The notes below the pieces were generated by a model that made no database searches, was not told the origin of the DNA, and saw nothing but the letters and a program-made list of their open reading frames with translations. The translations under genes and the position numbers were made by a program. From Natrialba hulunbeirensis JCM 10989 (lineage in GTDB: Archaea > Halobacteriota > Halobacteria > Halobacteriales > Natrialbaceae), in the NCBI RefSeq assembly GCF_000337575.1, contig NZ_AOIM01000035.1:235498-299497 (forward strand): 64,000 bases of DNA, written 5' to 3'. Below are positions 34,311 through 42,414 of this stretch, in pieces (the stretch's first letter is position 1; the number at the start of each line of letters is the position of its first letter).

Positions 34311-35288
34311 ATGAGGCGCAGATCAGTGTTACGACAGATTGGACCGTTCGCCATCGGAGGAGGCCTTCTTGGAACTGGAAGTGCTGCAGGCCAAGAGGCT
34401 AACCAAAATGAGACAGACGCTGCAAGTGTAGATGAGATTGAACTCAGTAGCTCATCCACAGCCGACACCGTACCCTCGATCACAGAGGAGTCTGAACTCT
34501 ACCTAACTTCGTTAGATGAGAATGGGGGCTCTACAAGCTCTGTGGATGGATCTAACTCAAGTACAAAGATCGTCGATCAAGATCCTGCACAAAATGGTTA
34601 CGTAGGGTTTTCAGTCGGCTCTTTTAGCGAAAGTAGAGTTTATCAAAAGAAATATGCTACCGCTGCAGCCTGGGTCGAGTGGGAAACGGACATCGACGAA
34701 CCAACTTCATTTGAAGTCAAGCCAAAGTATAGTTATATATCACTTGCTGGGAGTGGTTCCGTTTCACCTTTTAACGAGAAGGAGGAAACTTCAGAATGGA
34801 AGTATAGTGAAACTAAGACAGAGAATAATGATCCGGATCCATCAAAGGATGAAGTGAATTCTGAGTATGCTAGAGTCGTAGTTCCTGTTCTTTCCGGATT
34901 AATAAGTGGGAGTGGTAGTGATGCTGGCTATTCCATATCGTTCGTGTTGCAAAAACTAAATGTCAGTAGCGATTCAGCAGCAATCGTGGAAGAGGTAGAG
35001 GTAACAGCGCAAAGTGCTGATTCTGAAGAGCACCAAGAGGAAGAAATACGAATTATCACGGAGACTCTTGATACTGACTCACAATACCGCCTAGTGTGCA
35101 TCAGCCATGCTGAATCAAGGGCGATCGGACTTGCGGGCGGTGGTGGTTATGTCGCATCAGGTGGTGGAGATGGTCTACTTCCTGGATTGTGGATCCACCA
35201 AGTCAAAGTAAGTCCTCAGGGATATGATGGAAGTGATCCAATTTGCCACCCTGGAGAGCCTTGTCCCGATAAAGTAAAAAATAATTAA
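34311..35288 (+). CDS. Tat-exported protein of unknown function (island gene)
   Basis: This 325-residue protein opens MRRRSVLRQIGPFAIGGGLLGTGSAAG, a twin-arginine signal with cleavage likely near residue 27. A Ser/Asp/Glu-rich region (28-85) is followed by a beta-rich, Ser/Gly-rich body with many aromatic residues (YVGFSVGSFSESRVYQKKY; AAAWVEWETDIDEP). Near the C-terminus come a glycine cluster (GLAGGGGYVASGGGDG) and ICHPGEPCP, giving three Cys in all. Codon use is AT-richer than in neighbouring genes, indicating acquisition. It is followed 30 bases later by a small membrane protein. No family was recognised. A halocin-like or adhesive secreted protein is possible, but there is no direct support. 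Confidence 0.7.
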   Translation: MRRRSVLRQIGPFAIGGGLLGTGSAAGQEANQNETDAASVDEIELSSSSTADTVPSITEESELYLTSLDENGGSTSSVDGSNSSTKIVDQDPAQNGYVGFSVGSFSESRVYQKKYATAAAWVEWETDIDEPTSFEVKPKYSYISLAGSGSVSPFNEKEETSEWKYSETKTENNDPDPSKDEVNSEYARVVVPVLSGLISGSGSDAGYSISFVLQKLNVSSDSAAIVEEVEVTAQSADSEEHQEEEIRIITETLDTDSQYRLVCISHAESRAIGLAGGGGYVASGGGDGLLPGLWIHQVKVSPQGYDGSDPICHPGEPCPDKVKNN

Positions 35289-35318
35289 ACTTTTAATTGT
35301 TCTACCCACATAAGTTTC

Positions 35319-35546
35319 ATGGACGTATTTGAACCAGATTCGGCCCAATCATCATCAGATATCGCAAATTGGTTGTTTCTAAGATCCACTATTTTATTTA
35401 TTCTCTGTCTTAATGGTGCTATTTTCGCTGAATCCATGGTTGGTACTGGTATACCCATCTGGGTGATTGGGCTTTGGTTCTGGCTTCAGTTGCTGTTCCG
35501 GTCGATTGATGCGTATCTGGTCGACAATGAGGTGAGCCCCACATAG
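35319..35546 (+). CDS. Small two-helix membrane protein (island gene)
   Basis: This 75-residue protein has two hydrophobic helices (WLFLRSTILFILCLNGAIFA and GIPIWVIGLWFWLQLLF), a short loop with GTG and a polar tail (SIDAYLVDNEVSPT). It follows the Tat-exported protein by 30 bases on the same strand and shares its AT-rich codon use, so the two form an operon-like pair. Small helical-hairpin proteins next to secreted toxins are often immunity proteins, but that role is only inferred here. Confidence 0.6.
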   Translation: MDVFEPDSAQSSSDIANWLFLRSTILFILCLNGAIFAESMVGTGIPIWVIGLWFWLQLLFRSIDAYLVDNEVSPT

Positions 35547-35649
35547 ACCTCGATTTGTGAGAGTATTAGTTAGTTACACTCGGGGTGAACGATATGGATC
35601 GTGATCGCTCAAACGAGCCCAGCCACATTGCTTCCGTCCGTCGGTCACT

Positions 35650-36015
35650 GCAACCGCGATCCGTCGGGGCTTTTACCCGCGCGCTTGTGACTCTGCATCA
35701 CCGGCCAGGACACCGGCGTCTACGGCTGGGACGAGGGCGAACGAAAACTCCACCGACTCCTCGAGGAAATCTGTGCCATCGACGGCGACTTCCGCGTCCG
35801 CGTCGGCATGGCCAAGCCAAAGGGCGTCCACGGCATCCGCGAGGAACTGGCTGACGTGCTCGCCGCCAACAACGAACTCTACAACTTCCTGCACGCCCCG
35901 GTCCAGTCCGGCAGCGACGATGTCATCGGCGACATGCGCCGCCAGCATCAAGTGAGCGAGTACCTCGAAGTGATCGAGACGTTCGACGATGTACGTCTTT
36001 GGAACACCGGTCTGA
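35650..36015 (+). pseudogene. Internally deleted copy of the tRNA methylthiotransferase gene
   Basis: The copy starts with the upstream region of the gene at 32306 (GCGATCCGTCGGGGCTTTT near 35656, compared with the same sequence with one G fewer near 32258). It then joins a piece at the radical-SAM Cys region (CTGCATCAC). It jumps to the GQDTGVYGWDEGER region and runs collinear for about 280 bases. Finally it jumps to the last codons (VFGTPV-type end with TGA at 36013-36015). Joints fall at short shared sequences (TGCATCAC, GACGATGTAC), typical of deletion at microhomology. In the collinear part about 24 bases differ by eye, most of them synonymous. Confidence 0.85.
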
Positions 36016-36326
36016 CCCGATTCGGCCTCGTTCAGTTCAAAGTGGGCAGTACCTCCTCTTCGTGAGTCACTACTGAACGCTGGTCTCGCTCTCCGTACTG
36101 GCCGCTTTCTCCTCTCACGATGTTTTTGTCTGTGTTACGTGCTGAGGACCGTACTCGAGTTGGTGTATGGTTGCACACTCGCTGCCTCGGTTACGGTGAG
36201 TAGTACTGTCGGCCCTGACGGATTCGATCCTTGTCCAGACGTGCTCGCTTCGCTGCGCGCGACTGGCCTGGGTTGAACCGTCAGCGATCAATTCCGCAAC
36301 CCTCGCGAATTGCTCGGTTCGCTCCA
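36016..36326. other. Gap with partial tRNA 3'-end repeat (attachment-site scar)
   Basis: No gene is supported. Bases 36211-36227 repeat exactly the 17 bases at 36329-36345, which are the T-arm/acceptor end of the adjoining CAU tRNA. On the minus strand, i.e. downstream of the tRNA, the order is tRNA 3' end, about 70 bases, GCGAAGCGAGC (near 36241-36253), about 15-20 bases, then the partial tRNA end. This is the pattern expected of an att site left by tRNA-targeting integration. Confidence 0.55.
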
Positions 36327-36432
36327 TGGGCCCTGACGGATTCGAACCATCGACCACTCGGTATCCCACACAACCGAACCGAGCCGATCGTGTTATGAGC
36401 CGAGCGCTCTAACCAGACTGAGCTAAGGGCCC
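36327..36432 (-). tRNA. tRNA with CAU anticodon and intron (Ile2-type, possibly elongator Met)
   Basis: On the minus strand a full cloverleaf forms. Acceptor GGGCCCT pairs with AGGGCCC and the discriminator is A. The D stem is GCTC/GAGC, the anticodon stem CTCGG/CCGAG, and the T arm GATGG-TTCGAAT-CCGTC. The loop reads C-U-C-A-U-A-A once an insert of 31 bases (36363-36393) is removed after position 37, the canonical archaeal intron site. ACAC/GTGT inside the insert can pair, consistent with a bulge-helix-bulge. The GGGCCC acceptor and CUCAUAA loop fit tRNA-Ile2, read with agmatidine; annotation as tRNA-Met(CAT) is the alternative. Integrated DNA adjoins its 3' end. Confidence 0.88.
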
Positions 36433-36627
36433 CGTCTACGCGGAAGGAAACGGGGATTGTAGTTAACCCTTACTCTCCGGCTTCCATGACGGCATCGTCT
36501 GGCCACATATCGAGCCGATTGCGCGTGGCTTTCGTTCGGACTCGAGTACACCGTTCCACAGCCCACGTGTAGTCGTGCGCAGCGACGGGCCTATGTGGCA
36601 GGCGGCCGAACGAGAACCAGTACTAGT

Positions 36628-36939
36628 ATGTCGGATGAGCGTCGGCTCGAGCGGTTCCTTCGGTCGAAATTGCAAGAGGCGGGCGAGCAGTACGAACAGT
36701 TTCGGGAGTCGACGGATCGACAGCTCGAGGAGGCACAGCAGGCGTACGAAGTGGCGAAAAACGCACGACAGCTCCCCTCGGACGATGAGGGGCGTGTGAA
36801 ACTGGTCTGCCGGCGGTATGCAGAGCGGCGAGCGGCGATGCTCGACGAGGAGTATCGACCGGCGTGTTACGAGGCGGGACACCCGGACTGTGAGGGCTGT
36901 GCGGAGGACGTTCGCGAGGGGCGCATCGAGACGTGGTGA
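36628..36939 (+). CDS. DUF7091-like small haloarchaeal protein
   Basis: This 103-residue protein has an N-terminal coiled coil (RLERFLRSKLQEAGEQYEQFRESTDRQLEEAQ) and a Cys-containing C-terminal part: VCRRYAERRAAMLDEEYRPACYEAGHPDCEGCAEDVREGRIETW. The four Cys and one His could bind a metal. This matches a conserved haloarchaeal small-protein family (recalled as DUF7091). ATG 36628 gives the family start; the ATG-like upstream extension is rejected. Function unknown. Confidence 0.72.
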   Translation: MSDERRLERFLRSKLQEAGEQYEQFRESTDRQLEEAQQAYEVAKNARQLPSDDEGRVKLVCRRYAERRAAMLDEEYRPACYEAGHPDCEGCAEDVREGRIETW

Positions 36940-36974
36940 GCGGGCTGTGTTGCTGTATCGTTATCACGCTCCGA

Positions 36975-38051
36975 TCACACGTTCGCCCGTAGCTGTTCGA
37001 CGTCGCGCTCGAGTCGGGTTGCGTACTCGAGTCGGAGGTCACGTGCCTTTGTGAGCGAGATGGAACTGTCCGTATCGAACTCCGCTGTCAACGGCTCGTA
37101 GCGATTCGGCTGGAATCCCAGTCGGTCGAGGTAGTCGACGACTGCCGGTGAGTCGAGGCCATCGATCATCGCGGCGTCGACGTACTCCTGTAGTGAGTCG
37201 AACGTGGGGAGTACGATCTCGTCTGCGTCACGCTTTGCGGTTTCGCCGCCAATGGTGACGTTTGCGTGGTGGAGGTCCTCCATGATCGAGTCGACGTCCG
37301 CAACGAGCCGAAGGAGCTGACTCGGGAGCGTTGCGTCTGGTGAGCGCCACTCGACGGTCGGCATCTCATCACGGAGTCGGACTGGCGACCAGACGGCGTT
37401 GTCGGCCGTGAAGTGGTCCGTAATCTGTGCTTCGTCGATTCCCGTCGCCGCCGCTCGTTCGATGAACTCCTCCAGGCAGTCTTCGAGTCGGCGGTGCCAC
37501 TCGGCGACGGTGTCGACGTAGGTCCAGAGCTGGCCGTGATTCGGGAGCTCCGCATAACAGCGCTTGCGGTAGATGTACGCGCGAGCGCTGCTTGCGACGT
37601 ACTCTCCCTGAAAGTACGGCGACGAGTTACAGAGTGCGAGCGCCGGGTCGAGCGCGATGAGCGTGTTGAGCTGATCGGTGACGTTTCGCTTCTCGAAGTG
37701 GAGATGCGTTCCAGCGCAGTGTTTTGCGTAGTCGAAGTTCGTTCCAAGTAGTTTGCGCTGGATCTGACCGCGTTCGTCGGCTCGGAGTTCGATCGAGTCA
37801 CTGTTGAGCGGTGTCCCGAGCGGGACGAGCGACTTGTCGAGTTCGGCTGCCCGGTCGAGTACCTCGCACAACTGTTCGATGAACGTCCGTCGAAGTTCGG
37901 CAATCGTTTCACACGGTGGGGTCTTCAACTCGAAGAGGCAGTCGACGAACTCCGTCTCAGTGAACTCGGAGATATCGACCAGTTCACCGGGCGCTGTGAG
38001 CGCTCCGTCGCTATCGACGACCCAGTACTCGACCTCGATACTCTTTTGCAT
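36975..38051 (-). CDS. Glutamate-cysteine ligase family 2 (GCS2)-like protein
   Basis: This 358-residue protein has the GCS2 pattern: an N-terminal KSIEVEYWVVDSDG (Glu-rich metal/ATP site), FELKTPPCETIAELR, the GTHLHFEK His-rich strand and NSSPYFQGEYVASSARAYIYRK. The family ligates glutamate to cysteine or other amines with ATP; haloarchaea use gamma-glutamylcysteine as their main thiol. The opening differs from the better known haloarchaeal GshA (IEEEF), so this may be a paralogue with another amine substrate. It stands alone, convergent with the DUF7091-like gene. Confidence 0.8.
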   Translation of the reverse strand: MQKSIEVEYWVVDSDGALTAPGELVDISEFTETEFVDCLFELKTPPCETIAELRRTFIEQLCEVLDRAAELDKSLVPLGTPLNSDSIELRADERGQIQRKLLGTNFDYAKHCAGTHLHFEKRNVTDQLNTLIALDPALALCNSSPYFQGEYVASSARAYIYRKRCYAELPNHGQLWTYVDTVAEWHRRLEDCLEEFIERAAATGIDEAQITDHFTADNAVWSPVRLRDEMPTVEWRSPDATLPSQLLRLVADVDSIMEDLHHANVTIGGETAKRDADEIVLPTFDSLQEYVDAAMIDGLDSPAVVDYLDRLGFQPNRYEPLTAEFDTDSSISLTKARDLRLEYATRLERDVEQLRANV

Positions 38052-38252
38052 TAGCTGTCGCAGAGCGGTGGGGGTAACAGAGAGTCAGCGGGCTGGTACT
38101 CGAGTTGCGCTGTCGTTCGATTGACGTGCATACAGAGACTGGTGTGGGGCGGTCTGGTCAACGGATGACTGTGTAGGGCAGGACGCTGCGAATCCCCGTT
38201 GCTTGCGAGTGCCACCTGCACGCACAGGAACCGGACGGCCAACTAGTCGGGT

Positions 38253-39752
38253 ATGCCGCTTCGACCGCCGACGAAAGCCATCTTCGACGACCTCGGCGAC
38301 GAACTGTTTCTCGATCTGACTGACGAGGAACTCGAGTCCTTCGTCGAGCTAGCCAGGGAGAAACGCGACGCCTACGAGACGGTGATGCACTACGAGCCAA
38401 CGCCGCGACTCGGCGGTACAGAGCGACGCGAGCGCAGTGGCGGCACGCGGGTCCCACCGGCGGAGAACCCGCACAACGCCTGGGTGAGCGCCTGTTACGT
38501 CGGTGGCGATGACGGCGGTGATCTGGACGGCTGGGAGATCGGTATCAAGGATAACGTCTGCGTCGCCGGCGTCGAGATGACCTGTGGGTCACAGGTCGTC
38601 GCAGGCTACGTGCCCAACCGCGACGCGACGATCGTTACACGACTCCTCGAGGCCGGTGCGGACATCGTTGGGAAGACGAACATGGACGATATGGCGATGA
38701 CATCGACGGGCCACAGCGCGTTCGGTCCGATTACGAACCCGCATGACGAAGACTACCTGGCGGGTGGGTCGAGCGGCGGGAGCGCGGTCGCTGTCGTTCG
38801 CGACGAGGTCGACGCCGCAATTGGCTCCGATCAGGGTGGGAGCGTCCGCGTCCCCGCGGCATTCTGTGGTATCGTTGGCCACAAGCCAACGTACGGACTC
38901 GTTCCCTACACGGGCTGTATCGGCATTGAGCACGCGATCGACCACCCCGGGCCGATGGCCGCTGACGTGGAGACTGTCGCCCGACTGCTCACCGTTATTG
39001 CCGGCAGCAACGAACGCGACCTCCGCTCGCACGCACCCGTGCCGACCGAACGATACGAGGACGCCCTCGACGGAGACATCTCCAATCTCACGATCGGTGT
39101 CCTCGAGGAAGGCTTCGAGAGAGACGGCGCGAACGAAGCGGTACTCGAGACGGTCCGCGATTCGATCGACGATCTCGAAGCGGCGGGGGCGACGATCGAA
39201 GACGTTTCCGTGCCGATGCATTTGGACGCGAAGGACATCCACGACGTCTGTACGTCGGAGGGCCTGCTCGATGCGATGCTCGGTGAGGGGCTGGGCCACG
39301 GCTGGAAGGCGTGGTACAGTCGGTCCTGGATCGAGACCTTCGGCAAGGCGCGTCGTGCACAGAGCAACGACCTCCCTGCACGGCTCAAACTCCTGTTGCT
39401 CATGGGCGCGTACACGAACAGCGAGTACCACTCGCGCTACTACGCCCAGGGAATGAATCTCGTCGTCGAACTCACCGAACGATACGATTCGGTACTCGAA
39501 ACCGTCGACCTGCTCGCGATGCCAACAGCGGTCACGAAACCGCCCGAACACGACCCCGACCACGATCAGTACGACCGCCTGCACGACTCCTCCCTGGTCC
39601 ACAACGCAACGCCATTCAACCGCACCGGCCATCCGGGTGTCAGCGTTCCCGCCGGATCCGTCGACGGTCTTCCCACCGGCCTCATGCTCGTCGGCCAGCG
39701 GTTCGACGACGCGACAGTGTTGAACGCAGCGAGTGTACTCGAGTCCGGATGA
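38253..39752 (+). CDS. Amidase signature family protein
   Basis: This is a 499-residue protein with the Ser-cisSer-Lys triad: Lys in EIGIKDNVCV, the GGSSGGSAVAV amidase signature, and the nucleophile region GSDQGGSVRVPAAFCG. The N-terminal 60 residues (ELFLDLTDEELESFVELAREKRDAYE) are helical and lie outside the core, as in GatA-like amidases from haloarchaea that are not tRNA-dependent. It hydrolyses an amide, but the natural substrate is not evident. It is not linked to gatB or gatC, which argues against a GatCAB role. Confidence 0.9.
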   Translation: MPLRPPTKAIFDDLGDELFLDLTDEELESFVELAREKRDAYETVMHYEPTPRLGGTERRERSGGTRVPPAENPHNAWVSACYVGGDDGGDLDGWEIGIKDNVCVAGVEMTCGSQVVAGYVPNRDATIVTRLLEAGADIVGKTNMDDMAMTSTGHSAFGPITNPHDEDYLAGGSSGGSAVAVVRDEVDAAIGSDQGGSVRVPAAFCGIVGHKPTYGLVPYTGCIGIEHAIDHPGPMAADVETVARLLTVIAGSNERDLRSHAPVPTERYEDALDGDISNLTIGVLEEGFERDGANEAVLETVRDSIDDLEAAGATIEDVSVPMHLDAKDIHDVCTSEGLLDAMLGEGLGHGWKAWYSRSWIETFGKARRAQSNDLPARLKLLLLMGAYTNSEYHSRYYAQGMNLVVELTERYDSVLETVDLLAMPTAVTKPPEHDPDHDQYDRLHDSSLVHNATPFNRTGHPGVSVPAGSVDGLPTGLMLVGQRFDDATVLNAASVLESG

Positions 39753-39948
39753 GAATCGGGTGCTGGTGGGAGATTGTCTCCAGGGTACTCGAGCAGCAAC
39801 TGCAACTACTGCACACTTCGTGACTGATCCGCCCCTCTGCCGTAACGATCCAGGGGTTTGGTGGATGTCTTTCGATTAGTAGGCTAATCTCCAAACGATA
39901 TTATTGAAATATTCGACATACTTACATAGAATCGTTCGAATGGATATG

Positions 39949-40125
39949 TGCAGAGGAACACATCCACCAACTGTCGTTGCCACCGAACGACAAGTCTGTC
40001 CAGGGGACTCCTCTGCAATGCCACCGCTACAGTCAGAGCACGGTCAGGGCGAGTACTCACCCACTGTACCCGCCTGCAGTCCGCAACCGGTCCTCCACCA
40101 CCGGTTTCAGAGGCACACCGTTTTT
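39949..40125 (+). ncRNA. Candidate structured RNA element 1 (nested hairpins, then T5)
   Basis: Outer arms TGCAGAGGA (39949-39957) and TCCTCTGCA (40009-40017) enclose inner arms TGTCGTT (39972-39978) and AACGACA (39986-39992). A second hairpin, AACCGGT (40085-40091) with ACCGGTT (40100-40106), follows and is succeeded by five T at 40121-40125. The arrangement resembles element 2 at 40646-40797. There is no expression or covariation evidence, and the strand is assumed from the T tract. Confidence 0.3.
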
Positions 40126-40645
40126 GCTGGCTACGCCACACTGCTGCTGACTGAGGATGAACTTCGATTTTTGGTGACTTAATCGCTGTTGCGAGGAGTC
40201 TATCTGATTCTGTGTCGTCGTGACAAGTATTCTCTCTCCGTTGCAGTGATTGCACTGGTGGAGCCCGAACACGGTCGCCAGCAGGACAATGAGGTCCTCC
40301 TAGCGACTCGGTCCGTGTGCCCAGTCCCAGAGACGAGCACAGGCCCGCTCATCCGAATGTGGATGGCGTGTCTCCGTCTGAAGACGTCGGAACGGCGAGG
40401 AAACTAATTCGTCGGGTGTTCGTTGTGGCAACGACAATCCGTGATGGCTTCCTCGCCAGTGTATCGGTTCGCACACACGCGCATCAACTTGTTGGCCGAT
40501 TGAGTACTATCGCCCGGCTACGAGCATTAGTGTCTTCCAAGACGATAACTACTGAGACGGGGATGTGGTCCAACAAAAAGTCATGAAGTGGAACACCTTC
40601 CTAAAACATCCTATCTACTTATGTTATTGTACATCGACATCCTCT

Positions 40646-40797
40646 CACGGGAGACAACAATCCATTGGCGACCGCCCCTCAGTGATGCGGTCACCGCTCC
40701 CAGTAGATTGTCTCCCGTGCACCCATCACGACGGTGGTGACATGCTCACCCCACACTCCCCACCAAGCCAAAACCGGCTGCACCCACACTGGTTTTT
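40646..40797 (+). ncRNA. Candidate structured RNA element 2 (nested hairpins, then T5)
   Basis: Outer arms CACGGGAGACAA (40646-40657) and TTGTCTCCCGTG (40708-40719) pair over 12 bases. Inner arms GGCGACCGC (40667-40675) and GCGGTCACC (40687-40695) pair with one mismatch. A second stem AAAACC/GGTTTT (40770-40775, 40791-40796) runs directly into five T at 40793-40797. The order matches element 1, although the sequences differ. A non-coding RNA or element-derived structure is inferred. Confidence 0.35.
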
Positions 40798-41001
40798 GCT
40801 GTCGTTCTTCGGGGATCGGTGTGAGTGTCTGTAATACGCAGTGTTGCCATCACTGCTCCCACCCCTGCCACATATCATCCAACGCTACTGACTCTGTTTC
40901 GTTGATGGTCCTGCTAGAAACTTGATTTTTAACAGCCGTCAGCAGCGTGCTGACTGGTGAAATGGGATTCTTCAATACTAAAACGCTACCGAGAAATTCG
41001 A

Positions 41002-41073
41002 AGCCTAGGCCGGGATTTGAACCCGGGCTCTCGTCCTTACCAAGGACGCGCTTTACCGCTAAGCTACCCAGGC
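41002..41073 (-). tRNA. tRNA-Thr (GGT)
   Basis: The minus strand folds as a 72-base tRNA. Acceptor GCCTGGG pairs with CCTAGGC (one G-U) and the discriminator is U. The D arm is AGCTTAGCGGTAAAGC. Anticodon stem CGTCC/GGACG has loop TTGGTAA, giving anticodon GGT, and the T arm is CCGGG-TTTGAAT-CCCGG. There is no intron and no encoded CCA. Confidence 0.93.
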
Positions 41074-41424
41074 GCGCATTTAGATTGAGTAGTGCCATGG
41101 GTTATATCCCTTTCCATCTACGGCAGCCGTGTCAGGCGATTTCACGTCACTAGTCGATGCGCTTTCGCTGCCCTGACTGCACGATGCACGGAGAATACAG
41201 AGAGTCCTGCCGATCCAGATCCGACCAAGTCCTGGTGGCACTCTGTTCAGCGACAGCTCAGCAGCGATAGCTCAGACTGGATAACAACTGGACGGGTCCC
41301 GGCCGAATCGAACCGGAAAATCTGCGGGAGAGTTTTGTTCCGTTCTACCCCGTTCAATCGGAGCTCGGTCAGCGTGAGTCGGTCAGTTGTGGACTTATCT
41401 GATTCTGTTCCACGCAATCCCGTC
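41074..41424. other. Intergenic stretch upstream of tRNA-Thr
   Basis: No gene is supported. Bases about 41295-41320 contain a T-arm-like sequence on the minus strand (GGTTCGATTCGGCC), and a D-arm-like TAGCTCAGACTGG lies near 41267 on the plus strand. The two are on opposite strands and do not form one tRNA. Confidence 0.4.
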
Positions 41425-42354
41425 TCAGGGGTCCGTCGCTGGTGTGATGTGGTCGGTAGGGCACTCCTCGGGTGAGTGGTCGGTTGCCGTCGGGTCGAGT
41501 GTGAACTGACACGTTTCGACGGGTGGGAACGCTGGTGGCGCGGTCGTCGTGAGTCTGGCGGCGAGCGTGTCAACGTGTTCGAGCACCTGTGGTGACGAGG
41601 TTTCGTCGACCGCAGCGGCACCGGTTCGAACGGCGAGTTCGATGATGTCACGCTCGAGATTGGTGTCGAGTGTGGTCGGTGATGGCGGGTGTGCGTTGGT
41701 GTTCGTCTCGATATCAGTACCGGTCCCGCCATCCGTGTCGATGTCGCCAGTGTCCGCCTCGAGTTCACAGGCGACGTTCGCTTCGCTGACCGGCGTTCCG
41801 CCGTCTGATGCGGCGGCTGGCGACCGTGTGGCGAGTTCGGTACGTCTGGTCTGGTCGTGTCCGAACGCCTGGACGGTTTGGACGGCCTTTTCGGCGGCGT
41901 CAGTATGTGCGAGGAGATAGAAGCCGCGAGCGACGAGAATATCTGCGGCGAGAATCGCGAGATCAGCAGTTGCTGGGTCCATGCCGTCCGACACCTCGTC
42001 TGCCGTTGTCGGTCGCTCCCAGGGTTCCTCGTGAGCGAGCGTTCGCGTGAGTCGCAGTCCCTCGTAGATCAGTTGGACACCGGCAGCGTGTGTGTGCAGG
42101 GCCTCAGAGTCGACACCGGCGGGTGTCTCGGTAGCCGAAGCAGTGTCCGTCGTGTCTGCGGTATCGGTGGTCTCAGTGGTGCGCTCATCGGCGTCACCAG
42201 CCGGCGCGTGAATCGTCGCACTCTCGATCGTCAGTGCTCCCGGTACCATCGACGCCTCGTCGAGAACGGCGTCGACGAGCCCGGACAATCGCGGCGGTTC
42301 GACGTCCGCGACAGCATCGGAGGCGGCACGCCGACAGGAGTCGGCTTTGTCCAT
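41425..42354 (-). CDS. DUF7114-like haloarchaeal helical protein
   Basis: This is a 309-residue protein. The conserved halves are MDKADSCRRAASDAVADVEPPRLSGLVDAVLDEASMVPGALT with AGVQLIYEGLRLTRTLAHEEPW, and DLAILAADILVARGFYLLAHTDAAEKAVQTVQAFG followed by RDIIELAVRTGAAAVDE. They are split by Thr/Asp-rich inserts (TTETTDTADTTDTASATET and DIDTDGGTGTDIETNTNA). The helical pattern resembles a polyprenyl-synthase-associated or DUF7114 protein (recalled name); catalytic DDxxD motifs are absent. ATG 42354 was chosen because the upstream extension is Arg/Gly-rich and antisense to the next gene's region. Confidence 0.65.
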   Translation of the reverse strand: MDKADSCRRAASDAVADVEPPRLSGLVDAVLDEASMVPGALTIESATIHAPAGDADERTTETTDTADTTDTASATETPAGVDSEALHTHAAGVQLIYEGLRLTRTLAHEEPWERPTTADEVSDGMDPATADLAILAADILVARGFYLLAHTDAAEKAVQTVQAFGHDQTRRTELATRSPAAASDGGTPVSEANVACELEADTGDIDTDGGTGTDIETNTNAHPPSPTTLDTNLERDIIELAVRTGAAAVDETSSPQVLEHVDTLAARLTTTAPPAFPPVETCQFTLDPTATDHSPEECPTDHITPATDP

Positions 42355-42414
42355 TAGCGGGACGTTACGAGGGCGGAGGCAAAGACCTTTGGAAACGCCG
42401 GATCGACTCTCGGC

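Larger units (their letters stand above)
39753..41001. other. 1.25 kb gene-free stretch with nested hairpins
   Basis: No frame in this stretch shows haloarchaeal protein composition; the open frames are Cys/His/Pro/Ser-rich and unlike neighbouring genes. The content is less GC-rich, with several nested inverted repeats, listed separately. It ends at tRNA-Thr. It may hold non-coding RNA genes or decayed integrated DNA. Confidence 0.5.

Noticed and set aside
36115-36369. Minus-strand frame between the pseudogene and the CAU tRNA
   Set aside because: It runs across the tRNA T arm and the att-like repeat, and lacks family features.
39904-40182. Plus-strand frame in the gene-free stretch
   Set aside because: Composition is Cys/His/Ser-rich with no acidic bias, and the frame crosses a nested hairpin; a structured RNA or decayed DNA is more likely.
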